From: PALSA-505 sp963702235
GTDB lineage: Bacteria > Actinomycetota > Actinomycetes > Streptosporangiales > Streptosporangiaceae
Assembly (NCBI GenBank): GCA_963702235.1
Contig: CAVPBZ010000018.1
Span: forward strand, 930,001 to 994,000
Direction: 5' to 3'
Length of the DNA stretch: 64,000 bases
Shown here: positions 27,373 through 35,971 of the stretch, piece by piece
Layout: every line of letters starts with the position of its first letter
How positions within the stretch are numbered: the stretch's first letter is position 1
Notes under the pieces: model-generated
Seen by the model: the letters and a program-made list of their open reading frames with translations, nothing else
Told to the model about the DNA's origin: nothing
Database searches by the model: none
Program-made: the position numbers and the translations under genes

Positions 27373-27995
27373 CGCGCCGACCGTCCGATCGCCCGTGCCG
27401 CCAGGGACTTGCCCGCATGCCCGGCCCCGCGCGCGGCGAGGGAGCCCGCCCGGCGCGCGGCCGCCGAGCCCGCCTTGCGGGGCGCCAGCGAGCTGGCCTG
27501 CCGCACAGCCGTCCCGGCGCCTCGACTGGACTCCGGCGGCCCGGCTGCGACGGCCGCGCCGGAGCCGATCTCGGCTGCGGACCGCTGGGCGGGCACCGCC
27601 GGGGCCGAGACGCCGGGGATGCTGCCGGGTCGGCGCAGGTCAAGCGCGTGTCGGACGCCGTAGGCGACCGCGGACGCCTTCCCGACCGGGCCTGCGGCCA
27701 GCGCCCGGCCCAGCCCGGCCAGCGTGGACACGTGCTCGGTCAGCTCGGCCACGTTGGCCGACACATCGTTCATGTTGGCGGTGATGGCGTCGGTCCGGTC
27801 CAGCTGCTCGTTCGTCCGGTCGATCGCGGCCCGCGCCTGGTCGACGATCACGTCGGTCTGCTCGCGCATCCCGGTCAGGAAGCTGGTCGCCACGGTCAGC
27901 AGCCTGGCCAGCTTGACCAGCGCATACGCCGCCACGCAGACACCGGCGGCGAAGAACACCGCGGCTATCAGCGCCGCCAGCTGTCCCGCGTTCAT
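27369..27995 (-). CDS. DUF948-domain membrane protein
   Basis: 208 residues. A single N-terminal membrane helix (about 5-28, LAALIAAVFFAAGVCVAAYA) is followed by a long helical region (about 35-110, with DQARAAIDRTNEQLDRTDAI) that could form a coiled coil. An Ala/Arg/Gly-rich tail makes up the last 90 residues. DUF948 proteins resemble general stress and cell-envelope proteins, but the role is not established. Translationally coupled to the DUF6167-like gene downstream. Confidence 0.85.
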   Translation of the reverse strand: MNAGQLAALIAAVFFAAGVCVAAYALVKLARLLTVATSFLTGMREQTDVIVDQARAAIDRTNEQLDRTDAITANMNDVSANVAELTEHVSTLAGLGRALAAGPVGKASAVAYGVRHALDLRRPGSIPGVSAPAVPAQRSAAEIGSGAAVAAGPPESSRGAGTAVRQASSLAPRKAGSAAARRAGSLAARGAGHAGKSLAARAIGRSAR

Positions 27996-28181
27996 CGCGC
28001 CTGCTCTTTCACCCGCCCGACCTTACCGTGTGCCCGGGACGGCCAGCGCCCGGCCAGGACAGACCGGCTGCTCAGGCTCGCTGTACACCCGGCCCGGCCA
28101 GCGCCCGGCTGTGAGCCCGGCGGCTGGCGTCCCGGTGGTCAGTCCGCCGTTCGGCACCCTCCGGCGGGTGGCGAACCCCGC

Positions 28182-28208
28182 CGCCGGCCGCCTTCGGCTA
28201 GGCCGGCG
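28182..28208 (-). terminator. hairpin terminator candidate after rarA
   Basis: CGCCGGCC (28182-28189) pairs with GGCCGGCG (28201-28208), and an inner GCC-TTC-GGC extends the structure. It begins 20 bases beyond the rarA stop and separates rarA from the DUF948-alaS genes. No U-run. Confidence 0.5.
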
Positions 28209-28228
28209 TGGCGCCGCCCGGGACGCAG

Positions 28229-29593
28229 TCAGGACTGCCCGGGATCGCCGGCTCTGCCCAGGACCGCGCGGATCCGCTCTGCGCGTTCGGCATACCGGGC
28301 CTCGGCACCATGCTGAGTGGGCTCGTAATAGCGCCGGCCGGCGATGGCCTCGGGCGCGTAGGCCTGCCCGACGATGCCGCCCTCGTAGTCGTGCGGGTAC
28401 TCATACCCGCGGCCATGGCCGATCTTCCCCGCGCCCTGGTAGTGCGCGTCCCGCAGGTGCGCGGGCACCGGGCCGGCCAGTCCGGCCTTGACGTCCGCGT
28501 CGGCCGCGCCGATCGCCTTGATCACCGCGTTGGACTTGGGCGCCAGGGACAGGTGGATGACCGCCTGGGCGAGGTTGATCCTGGCCTCCGGCAGCCCGAC
28601 GAACTCGACCGCCTGCGCGGCCGCCACCGCCGCCTGCAGCGCGGACGGGTCGGCCAGCCCGATGTCCTCGCTCGCGTGCACGATCAGCCGGCGGGCGATG
28701 AACCTGGGGTCCTCCCCCGCCTCGATCATCCTGGCCAGGTAGTGCAGCGCGGCGTCGGCGTCGCTGCCCCTGATGCTCTTGATGAACGCGCTGATCACGT
28801 CGTAGTGCTGGTCACCGTCGCGGTCGTAGCGCACGGCGGCGCGGTCCACCGCCCGCTCCACCGTCCGGACGTCGATCACGCCGCCCTCGGGCAGGCCGAG
28901 CGCCGCCGCCTCCAGGTAGGTCAGCGCCCGCCGCGCGTCGCCGCCGGCCAGCCGGACCAGGTGCTCGCGGGCTTCATTTTCCAGGGTCACCTGGCCGCTG
29001 AGCCCGCGCTCGTCGGTCAGGGCCCGGTCGATCACGGTCGCGATGTCTTCGGCGCTCAGCGGCTCGAGCGTGAGCAGCAGCGACCGGGACAGCAGCGGCC
29101 CTACCACGGAGAAGAAGGGGTTCTCCGTGGTCGCCCCGATGAACGAGACCCACCGGTTCTCCACGGCCGGCAGCAGCGCGTCCTGCTGCGCCTTGTTGAA
29201 CCTGTGCACCTCGTCGATGAACAGCAGGGTCTGGGTCTCGGTCAGGCCGAGCTTGCGGCGGGCGGCGTCGATCGCGGCACGCACGTCCTTGACGCCGGCC
29301 GTCACCGCGGATAGCTCGACGAAGTCACGCTTGGTGCTCAGGCTCACGACGTGTGCGAGCGTGGTCTTGCCGGTGCCCGGCGGTCCCCACAGCAGCAGCG
29401 ACATCGGGGCGTCGTTGTCGGCGAGCTTGCGCAGCGGGGTGCCCTCGCCGGTGAGGTGCCGCTGCCCGATCACCTCGGCGAGGCGGCGCGGGCGCATCCG
29501 CACGGCGAGCGGCGCCGCGGCCCGGGCCGCTTCCTCCTCGGCAGCGTCGAACAAGCTGCTCGACTGCTGCTCCCCGCCCTGTGCCCTGGCCAC
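28229..29593 (-). CDS. rarA: replication-associated recombination protein A
   Basis: AAA+ ATPase of the RarA/MgsA/WRNIP1 family that acts at stalled forks, 454 residues from GTG 29593. Walker A is LLWGPPGTGKTTLAHVV near residue 70 and Walker B is LLFIDEVHRFNKAQQDALLP. Sensor 1 (GATTENPFF) and the arginine finger region follow. The C-terminal tetramerisation region includes GHGRGYEYPHDYEGGIVGQAY, a family hallmark. The N-terminus starts with a short Gln/Ser stretch resembling the clamp-interacting tail of other family members. Confidence 0.95.
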   Translation of the reverse strand: MARAQGGEQQSSSLFDAAEEEAARAAAPLAVRMRPRRLAEVIGQRHLTGEGTPLRKLADNDAPMSLLLWGPPGTGKTTLAHVVSLSTKRDFVELSAVTAGVKDVRAAIDAARRKLGLTETQTLLFIDEVHRFNKAQQDALLPAVENRWVSFIGATTENPFFSVVGPLLSRSLLLTLEPLSAEDIATVIDRALTDERGLSGQVTLENEAREHLVRLAGGDARRALTYLEAAALGLPEGGVIDVRTVERAVDRAAVRYDRDGDQHYDVISAFIKSIRGSDADAALHYLARMIEAGEDPRFIARRLIVHASEDIGLADPSALQAAVAAAQAVEFVGLPEARINLAQAVIHLSLAPKSNAVIKAIGAADADVKAGLAGPVPAHLRDAHYQGAGKIGHGRGYEYPHDYEGGIVGQAYAPEAIAGRRYYEPTQHGAEARYAERAERIRAVLGRAGDPGQS

Positions 29594-29896
29594 GTCCCGA
29601 CAGTACCTCCGTGAGCCGTCAGCGCAGCCTCAGCGCGCGTCCGCGCGCTCGGTAGGACAACATCAGACTCATTCGTCACATTGCTCACTGTGGTGGTTGG
29701 GGTGGAAGGCTCGTCCGGGACGCCGAAGACTTTGTACTGCCCTGGCATGCATAACGCTTCGCCGTCATGCCTGGCACATACCTAACGCTTCGCTATCACG
29801 CTTGGCGCACGCGCAAGGTGTGCACGAGTTCGGGTTATCCACAGGCGATGGGCGGGGCAGCCACTAAATGTCGGCGCGGCTGGCCAGGCTCGGCGC
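29594..29896. other. divergent intergenic region with a 31-bp direct repeat
   Basis: Roughly 300 bases between the divergent rarA and AbiEi-like genes, lower in GC than the neighbours. Two tandem imperfect copies of a 31-bp unit starting TAACGCTTCGC lie at 29752-29782 and 29783-29813 (23 of 31 matches), with part of a third (CTGGCATGC) just before. They sit 84-145 bases upstream of the plus-strand gene and could bind a regulator. No gene is visible. Confidence 0.6.
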
Positions 29897-30862
29897 ATGG
29901 CTACCGACATTCCCGAGTCCTTGTTCGGGCTCGCCCGCGTGCAGGCGGGCGTCATTACCAGCAGGCAGGCCCTCGAGGCGGGCATGACCAGGGCCGCGCT
30001 GGCCTGGCAGCTGCGCAGCTCGCGGTGGCAGCCGCTGCGGCGCAGCGTGTACATGCTGTTCAGCGGCGAGCCCAGCCGTGAGGCCGTGCTGTGGGCGGCG
30101 GTCTTGCGCACCGGCCCGGATGCGATGCTCAGCCACGAGAGCGCGGCGGAACTGGGCCGCCTCATCGACCGGCCCAGCGGTGCGCTGCACCTGACCGTGT
30201 CCGCCAGCCGGCGCGTGCGGCCGGTTCCCGGGCTGGTGATTCACACGTCCATCCACGCGAGCCAGATCAGGCACCCGAGCCTGCTGCCGCCCCGGACCCG
30301 GGTCGAGGACACGGTGCTTGACCTCGTCGGGCTGTCTGACACGTTCGATGACGCGTGCGGCTGGGTGACTCGTGCCTGCGGCCGCAGGCTGACCACGCAG
30401 GAATGGCTGCGCGCGGCCATGGCGGCCCGCAGCAGGTTGCGCTGGCGCGAAGGGCTGAGCCAGGTGCTGGCTGACGCGGCGGGCGGCGTGCACAGCGTGC
30501 TCGAGTTCCGCTACTACCGGGACGTGGAGCGGGCGCACTGCCTTCCGCGTGCCCTCCGGCAGGCGCGCGTGGTCCGCGGCCGACGCACCCAGTACCGGGA
30601 CGCCCTGTACGCGCGGTACCGGGTAGTGGTCGAGCTCGACGGCCGCCTGGCCCATCCCGGCGACGCCCGCTGGGGTGACATCCGCCGGGACAACGCGGCC
30701 GCGGCCGACGGCGGTATCACGCTCAGGTACGGGTGGTCCGACGTCACCGCGAATCCCTGCCGCACCGCCGGCGAGCTGGCCAGGGTCCTGGTGCAGCGCG
30801 GCTGGGTGGGCCTGCCCAAGCTGTGCTCGGCCAGCTGCGCGGTGGTCTCCGGCTGGCGGTGA
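29897..30862 (+). CDS. AbiEi-like N-terminal domain with DUF559-like endonuclease fold
   Basis: 321 residues. The N-terminal about 60 residues (GVITSRQALEAGMTRAALAWQLRSSRWQPLRR) match the AbiEi-type winged-helix domain found in type IV antitoxins. The C-terminal part contains YRVVVELDGRLAHPGDARWGDIRRDN, resembling the ELDG-x-H core of DUF559/Vsr-like nucleases. Proteins with this architecture are common and often multicopy in actinobacteria. No AbiEii-type nucleotidyltransferase toxin is adjacent, so it is an orphan. Function as antitoxin, regulator or nuclease is not known. The strand differs from both neighbours. Confidence 0.8.
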   Translation: MATDIPESLFGLARVQAGVITSRQALEAGMTRAALAWQLRSSRWQPLRRSVYMLFSGEPSREAVLWAAVLRTGPDAMLSHESAAELGRLIDRPSGALHLTVSASRRVRPVPGLVIHTSIHASQIRHPSLLPPRTRVEDTVLDLVGLSDTFDDACGWVTRACGRRLTTQEWLRAAMAARSRLRWREGLSQVLADAAGGVHSVLEFRYYRDVERAHCLPRALRQARVVRGRRTQYRDALYARYRVVVELDGRLAHPGDARWGDIRRDNAAAADGGITLRYGWSDVTANPCRTAGELARVLVQRGWVGLPKLCSASCAVVSGWR

Positions 30863-30909
30863 CCGCCGGCTGGCTGGTGCGCGCCCGGCAGGCGTGCGGG
30901 TGAGCAGGC

Positions 30910-32703
30910 TTAGCTCGGCGGCTGGACCACGTCCCGGGGTGCTACCGGAGACTCGGCCCTGGCGTCGGACGGGGGCAGGATGACGTCGATGCCGGCCTCG
31001 CGGCGCTGCTCGGGGGTGATCGGCGTCGGCGCGCCGGTGAGCGGATCCAGGCCGGAGGCGGCCTTGGGGAACGCGATCACGTCGCGGATGGTGTCCTTGC
31101 CGGCCAGCAGTGCCATCACCCGGTCCCAGCCGAACGCGATGCCGCCGTGCGGCGGCGGCCCGTACTTGAACGCCTCGAGCAGGAAGCCGAACTGCGAGGC
31201 GGCTTCCCCCGCGGACAGCCCGATCACGTCGAACACCTTGCGCTGCATGTCGGCGCGGTGGATACGGATCGACCCGCCGCCGATCTCGTTGCCGTTGCAC
31301 ACGATGTCGTAGGCGTCGGCCAGCGCGCTTTCCGGTGAGTCGGCGAACTTGTCCGCCCACTCCGGCAGCGGCGCCGTGAACGGGTGGTGCACCGCGGTCC
31401 AGCCGCCCCTGCCGTCCTCCTCGAACATCGGGGCGTCCACCACCCAGGTGAAGGCCCAGGCGGCCCGGTCGATCAGCCCGCAGCGGTTGCCGATCTCCAG
31501 CCTGGCCGCGCCCAGCAGGGACCGGGCCGCGTCCGGGGTGCCCGCGGCGAAGAACACGGCATCGCCCGGTGCCGCGCCGACCGCGGCGGGCAGCCCGGAC
31601 CGCTCGTCCTCGGACAGGTGGCGGGCGACCGGGCCGGACGAGGAGACGTTCCCTTCGTCGTCGATGAGCACGTAGGCCAGGCCGCGGGCGCCGCGCGAGC
31701 GGGCCCAGTCCTGCCAGCCGTCCAGCTCCCGCCGGGTCTGCGATCCGCCGCCCGGCATCACGACCGCGCCCACGTGCGGGGCCTGGAACACCCCGAACCC
31801 GGTCTCGGCGAAGAACCCGGTCAGGTCGGTGAGCTCATAGCTGAACCGCAGGTCAGGCTTGTCCGACCCGAACCGCCGCATCGCCTCGGCGTAGGTCATC
31901 CGCGGGATCGGCCGGGGCACCTGGTAGCCGGCCAGCTCGGACCAGAGGCTGGCGACAAGCTCCTCGGCCAGCTCGATCACGTCCGCCCGGGTGATGAAGC
32001 TCATCTCGATGTCGATCTGGGTGAACTCCGGCTGCCGGTCGGCGCGGAAGTCCTCGTCCCGGAAGCACCGGGCGAGCTGCCAGTACCGCTCGAGGCCACC
32101 CACCATGAGCAGCTGCTTGAACAGCTGAGGCGACTGCGGCAGCGCGTACCAGGTGCCGGGCCGCAGCCGGGCCGGGACCAGGAAGTCCCTGGCCCCTTCC
32201 GGCGTGGACCTGGTCAGGTACGGGGTCTCCACCTGCACGAAGCCACGGGAGCCCAGCACGTCGGCGGTCAGGTACGCCGCCCGGGAGCGGAGCCGGAGCG
32301 CGTCGGCGACCTCGGCGCGCCTGATGTCCAGGTAGCGGTAGCGCAGCCGGACGTCCTCGTTCACGTCCACCGACCCCGTGATCGGGAAAGGCAGCGGCGC
32401 GGACTCGCTGAGCACCTCCACGTCGGTGGCGCTGACCTCGATGTCGCCGGTGGGCAGATCCGGGTTCTCGTTGCCCTCGGGCCTGCGCCTGACCGCACCG
32501 GTCACCAGGACGCAGAACTCAGCTCGCAGGTCATGCGCGAGGTCTTCCTCGCGGAGCACGACCTGCACCACCCCGCTCGCGTCGCGCAGGTCGATGAAGA
32601 CCACCCCGCCGTGGTCACGGCGGCGCGCCACCCAGCCGGCCAGCGTGACCTGATCACCGGCATCCGACGCGCGCAGTTCCCCCGCTTCGTGCGTTCGGAT
32701 CAT
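30910..32703 (-). CDS. aspS: aspartate-tRNA ligase
   Basis: Class IIb synthetase of 597 residues. The N-terminal OB-fold anticodon domain (GWVARRRDHGGVVFIDLRD) is followed by motif 2 FRDEDFRADRQPEFTQID. The bacterial GAD insertion domain lies at about 300-420, and motif 3 is GIAFGWDRVMALLAG near residue 545. Whether it is discriminating or also charges tRNA-Asn cannot be decided here. It lies 46 bases from the MBL gene, co-oriented. Confidence 0.97.
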   Translation of the reverse strand: MIRTHEAGELRASDAGDQVTLAGWVARRRDHGGVVFIDLRDASGVVQVVLREEDLAHDLRAEFCVLVTGAVRRRPEGNENPDLPTGDIEVSATDVEVLSESAPLPFPITGSVDVNEDVRLRYRYLDIRRAEVADALRLRSRAAYLTADVLGSRGFVQVETPYLTRSTPEGARDFLVPARLRPGTWYALPQSPQLFKQLLMVGGLERYWQLARCFRDEDFRADRQPEFTQIDIEMSFITRADVIELAEELVASLWSELAGYQVPRPIPRMTYAEAMRRFGSDKPDLRFSYELTDLTGFFAETGFGVFQAPHVGAVVMPGGGSQTRRELDGWQDWARSRGARGLAYVLIDDEGNVSSSGPVARHLSEDERSGLPAAVGAAPGDAVFFAAGTPDAARSLLGAARLEIGNRCGLIDRAAWAFTWVVDAPMFEEDGRGGWTAVHHPFTAPLPEWADKFADSPESALADAYDIVCNGNEIGGGSIRIHRADMQRKVFDVIGLSAGEAASQFGFLLEAFKYGPPPHGGIAFGWDRVMALLAGKDTIRDVIAFPKAASGLDPLTGAPTPITPEQRREAGIDVILPPSDARAESPVAPRDVVQPPS

Positions 32704-32749
32704 GCAGACCTCAGTCCTTCCTCAGCTGCCGCGCCCCTGCCAGGCTGCC

Positions 32750-33463
32750 CTAACCGGGCAGCGTGCCCCGCGGCGGATTCCCGGCCTGCTCGGTCAGCGG
32801 GGCCAGGAACGGGTTGGATGCGCGTTCGGCGCCGATCGTAGTCGCCGGCCCGTGGCCGGAGAGCACCACGGTCTCATCCGGCAGGGGCAGGCACACCCGG
32901 GCCAGGCTGTCCAGGATCGTCGGGTAGTCCCCGCCGGGCAGGTCGGTGCGCCCGATCGACCCGGCGAACAGCAGGTCACCGGAGAACAGGACCGGCTCCC
33001 CCGCGGCCGGGGCGGCGGCGGGCAGCCGGAACGTGACGGAGCCGGGCGTGTGCCCCGGCGCGTGATCCACCCGGAAATCCAGGCCGGCCAGCGGCAGCGT
33101 CATCCCGTCGGCGAGCTCGATGATGTCGTCAGGCTCGGTGAACGTCAGGCCGCCGAGCAGCTGCTGCCCCACGCCGGGCGGGAAGCCGCGGGCCGGGTCA
33201 CTGAGCAGCGCCCGGTCCGACGGGTGGATGTAGGCCGGGATGTTCTTCGCGCCGCAGACCGGCACCACCGACCAGATGTGGTCGATATGCCCGTGGGTGA
33301 GCAGCACGGCCACCGGCCGGAGCCGGTGCCGCGCCAGGATCTCCTCGATCCCCTGCTCGGCGTCCTGACCCGGGTCAACGATGACGCATTCTTCACCTGC
33401 ATCCGCCGCGACCGCATAGCAATTTGTCCCGAACGATCCTGCGGGGAACCCGGCGACGAGCAC
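32750..33463 (-). CDS. MBL-fold metallo-hydrolase (glyoxalase II-like)
   Basis: 237 residues from GTG 33463, chosen because GAGAGGAC precedes it and the conserved N-terminus LVAGFPAGSFGTNCY follows. Metal ligands are visible in THGHIDHIW (HxHxDH), in DHAPGHTPGSV and in LFSGDLLFAGSIGRTDL. The overall pattern is that of glyoxalase II-like hydrolases next to relA and a cyclophilin gene in actinobacteria. Substrate unknown. Divergent from the cyclophilin gene, with 226 bases between them. Confidence 0.92.
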   Translation of the reverse strand: MLVAGFPAGSFGTNCYAVAADAGEECVIVDPGQDAEQGIEEILARHRLRPVAVLLTHGHIDHIWSVVPVCGAKNIPAYIHPSDRALLSDPARGFPPGVGQQLLGGLTFTEPDDIIELADGMTLPLAGLDFRVDHAPGHTPGSVTFRLPAAAPAAGEPVLFSGDLLFAGSIGRTDLPGGDYPTILDSLARVCLPLPDETVVLSGHGPATTIGAERASNPFLAPLTEQAGNPPRGTLPG

Positions 33464-33689
33464 GGCCGTCCTCTCTGGTGAAGGGCCCGGCGGGGGCCAG
33501 CGCACGGTCAGGCGCGGCAGGCGCCACGCGGCCTGGGGGGCGGTGCCGAGCGCAGCACACGGCCGGCTGTCCCGCTGCCAGGCTACCGAACCGGTAACGA
33601 ACGTGCCGTGAGCGTCACGGCACGGGTACCATTCGCGAAGTTTCACTGATCACGCGGGGATGACGGGAACGACCAGGAAGGCAGCACTG

Positions 33690-34565
33690 GTGGCGGGCAA
33701 TAAGGAACGCCAGCGCAAGCTGGCTCGTGAGCGTTACGAGCGCCAGCAGGAGCGTCGCGTCGAACGGCAGCGCCGGATCCGGCAGCGGACCGCGATCGGC
33801 GGATCCGCGGCCGCCGTGATCGCGATCGCCGTGGGTTCGTTCTTCGCGTTCGGCGGCTCGTCCAAGCCGGCCGCGTCGACGAAGCCGAAGCCGGCCGTCA
33901 GCACCTCGCCGACGGCGTCCGCGTCCCCGTCTCCGTCCCACGTGACGCTGCCGGCGGCGACCCCGCTCGCCGTGGTGCCCAAGGGCGCCCCGACGGTGCC
34001 CCCTGCGACGCACTGCACCTACACGCCCAGCCCGCCCGCGGCGCGCAACGTCGGGACGCCGCCGGTCAAGCCGGACTCGTCGGCGAAGAGCCGGGCGACC
34101 ATCGTGACCAACCGGGGCAGCGTGGTGATCGACCTGCTGAACAGCAGGGCGCCGTGCACCGTCAGCTCGTTCGTGTACCTGGCCAAGAAGGGGTACTTCA
34201 ACAGCACCCCGTGCCCCCGGATCGTCAGCAGCGGGATCTACGTGCTGCAGTGCGGTGACCCGACCGGGACCGGCAGCGGCGGGCCTGGCTACAAGTTCGC
34301 CAGCGAGAACACCACCGGAGCCACCTACCCGGCAGGCACCCTGGCGATGGCCAATGCCGGGCCGGGCACCAACGGCAGCCAGTTCTTCATCGTGTACGCG
34401 GGCGGTGGGCTGTCGCCGAGCTACACGCCGTTTGGCGTCGTGGTCAAGGGTCTGGATATCGTCAGAAAAGTAGCTCAGGCTGGCAACGACAACAGCAATC
34501 CGGCCGGCGGCGGGAAGCCGAACGAGAAGGTAACGATCGAGAGCGTCAAGATAAGCAGCTATTGA
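33690..34565 (+). CDS. cyclophilin-type peptidyl-prolyl isomerase, membrane-anchored
   Basis: 291 residues from GTG 33690, preceded by GGAAGG; an upstream ATG at 33660 lacks a good site. The Arg/Glu-rich N-terminus (KERQRKLARERYERQQERR) precedes one membrane segment at about 37-58, then a Ser/Pro linker and an extracytoplasmic cyclophilin domain from about 130. The catalytic Arg and Gln are kept in CPRIVSS and VLQCGDPTGTG, but the usual His of the FHR motif is Pro. GTNGSQFFIVY and the C-terminal strand are normal. Confidence 0.93.
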   Translation: MAGNKERQRKLARERYERQQERRVERQRRIRQRTAIGGSAAAVIAIAVGSFFAFGGSSKPAASTKPKPAVSTSPTASASPSPSHVTLPAATPLAVVPKGAPTVPPATHCTYTPSPPAARNVGTPPVKPDSSAKSRATIVTNRGSVVIDLLNSRAPCTVSSFVYLAKKGYFNSTPCPRIVSSGIYVLQCGDPTGTGSGGPGYKFASENTTGATYPAGTLAMANAGPGTNGSQFFIVYAGGGLSPSYTPFGVVVKGLDIVRKVAQAGNDNSNPAGGGKPNEKVTIESVKISSY

Positions 34566-34630
34566 ACGCAGGGCCGGGAGGGGCCGGCTAGCCGGCCACC
34601 TGGCATCAGCCAGCGGGCAGGAGGTCGCGG

Positions 34631-35869
34631 GTGAGTACCGCCAACGATCCGTGGGGCCGGGTAGACGACGACGGCCGGGTATTCGTGCGCACCGCCGAGG
34701 GTGAGCGGGAGGTTGGCTCGTGGCAGGCAGGCAGCCCGGACGAGGCTCTTGCCTTCTTCCAGCGCAAGTTCGCGTCGCTGGAGACCGAGGTCACCCTCAT
34801 CGAGCAGCGGATGACGACCACCGACCTGTCGCCCGCCCAGGCGCAGTCAACCATCCAGCGGCTGCTGGCCACGGTCAGCGACGCGCGGGCGGTGGGCGAC
34901 CTGGACGGGCTGAAGGCACGCCTGGAGGCGCTGACCGGCCTGGTCGATAACCGGCGCGAGGAAGCACGGGCCGCCCGGGAGCAGGCTCGGGGCGAGGCCA
35001 GGGAGGTCAAGGAGCGGATCGTCGCCGAGGCCGAGCGGATCGTCACCGAGGCGACCCACTGGAAGATCAGCGGTGAGCGGATGCGCCAGCTGCTCGAGGA
35101 GTGGAAGGCCGCGCCGCACGCCGACCGGGCGGCCGAGACGGCGCTGTGGAAGCGGTTTTCCGCGGCGCGCAACGCGTTCACCAAGCGGCGCAAGGCGTAT
35201 TTCGCCGGCCTGGAGGGTGAGCGGGAGACCGCCAGGACCCGCAAGGAGAAGCTGTGCGCCCAGGCCGAGGAGCTGGCGCCCTCGACCGACTGGGGACCGA
35301 CGGCCAGCGCGTTCCGGGATCTGATGCGCTCCTGGAAGGAGGCCGGCCGGGCCAGCCGGGCCGACGAGGAAGCACTGTGGGGCCGGTTCAAGGCCGCCCA
35401 GGACCAGTTCTTCTCCGCCCGCTCGTCGGTGTACTCGGCCAAGGAGGCCGAGCTGCGCGAGCATGCCACGGTCAAGATGAAGCTGCTGGAGGAGGCCGAC
35501 GCGCTGCTGCCGGCCACCGACCTGCGCTCGGCCCGGGCCGCCATGCGGTCCATCCAGGAGCGGTGGGAGAAGGCCGGGGCGGTGCCGCGCGACGCCAGGG
35601 AGAAGCTGGAGTCCGGCCTGCGCCGGGTGGAAGACGCGCTGCGCAAGGCGGAGGACACGCAGTGGCGGCGGTCCAATCCCGAGGCGCTGGCCCGGGCACA
35701 GGGGACGGTGGCGCAGATCAAGTCGGCCATCGGTCAGCTGGAGAAGCAGCTGGAGAAGGCGCAGGCGAGCGGCGACGGCAAGGCCGAGCAGGAGGCGGCC
35801 GACGCGCTGTCCGCGCGGCGGGCCTGGCTGGAGGAGGCCGAGCGCACCCTCGCCGAGTTCTCCGGCTAG
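34631..35869 (+). CDS. DUF349-domain protein
   Basis: 412 residues from GTG 34631, behind AGGAGG. After a short N-terminal beta part (DPWGRVDDDGRVFVRTAEGEREVG) the protein is almost wholly helical with three to four DUF349 repeats of about 70 residues. Each has a pattern like WKAAPHADRAAETALWKRFSAARNAF. A final coiled coil lies at about 350-405. Relatives occur beside relA in many actinobacteria. Function is not established. Convergent with relA. Confidence 0.92.
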   Translation: MSTANDPWGRVDDDGRVFVRTAEGEREVGSWQAGSPDEALAFFQRKFASLETEVTLIEQRMTTTDLSPAQAQSTIQRLLATVSDARAVGDLDGLKARLEALTGLVDNRREEARAAREQARGEAREVKERIVAEAERIVTEATHWKISGERMRQLLEEWKAAPHADRAAETALWKRFSAARNAFTKRRKAYFAGLEGERETARTRKEKLCAQAEELAPSTDWGPTASAFRDLMRSWKEAGRASRADEEALWGRFKAAQDQFFSARSSVYSAKEAELREHATVKMKLLEEADALLPATDLRSARAAMRSIQERWEKAGAVPRDAREKLESGLRRVEDALRKAEDTQWRRSNPEALARAQGTVAQIKSAIGQLEKQLEKAQASGDGKAEQEAADALSARRAWLEEAERTLAEFSG

Positions 35870-35894
35870 CGCCCGGCGGCGGCTGACGCCGGCT

Positions 35895-35950
35895 GCTGTC
35901 AGCGCTCGCTGCGGGTGGTGCCGTGCGCCTAGCGGCGTCTCGCTGACAGC
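35895..35950. terminator. bidirectional terminator candidate between DUF349 gene and relA
   Basis: Perfect 10-bp arms, GCTGTCAGCG (35895-35904) and CGCTGACAGC (35941-35950). The 36-base loop can fold further (CGCT 35907-35910 with AGCG 35931-35934). It lies midway between two convergent genes. Confidence 0.55.
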
Positions 35951-35971
35951 GGGGCGGGCTGTCGCCGCGGG

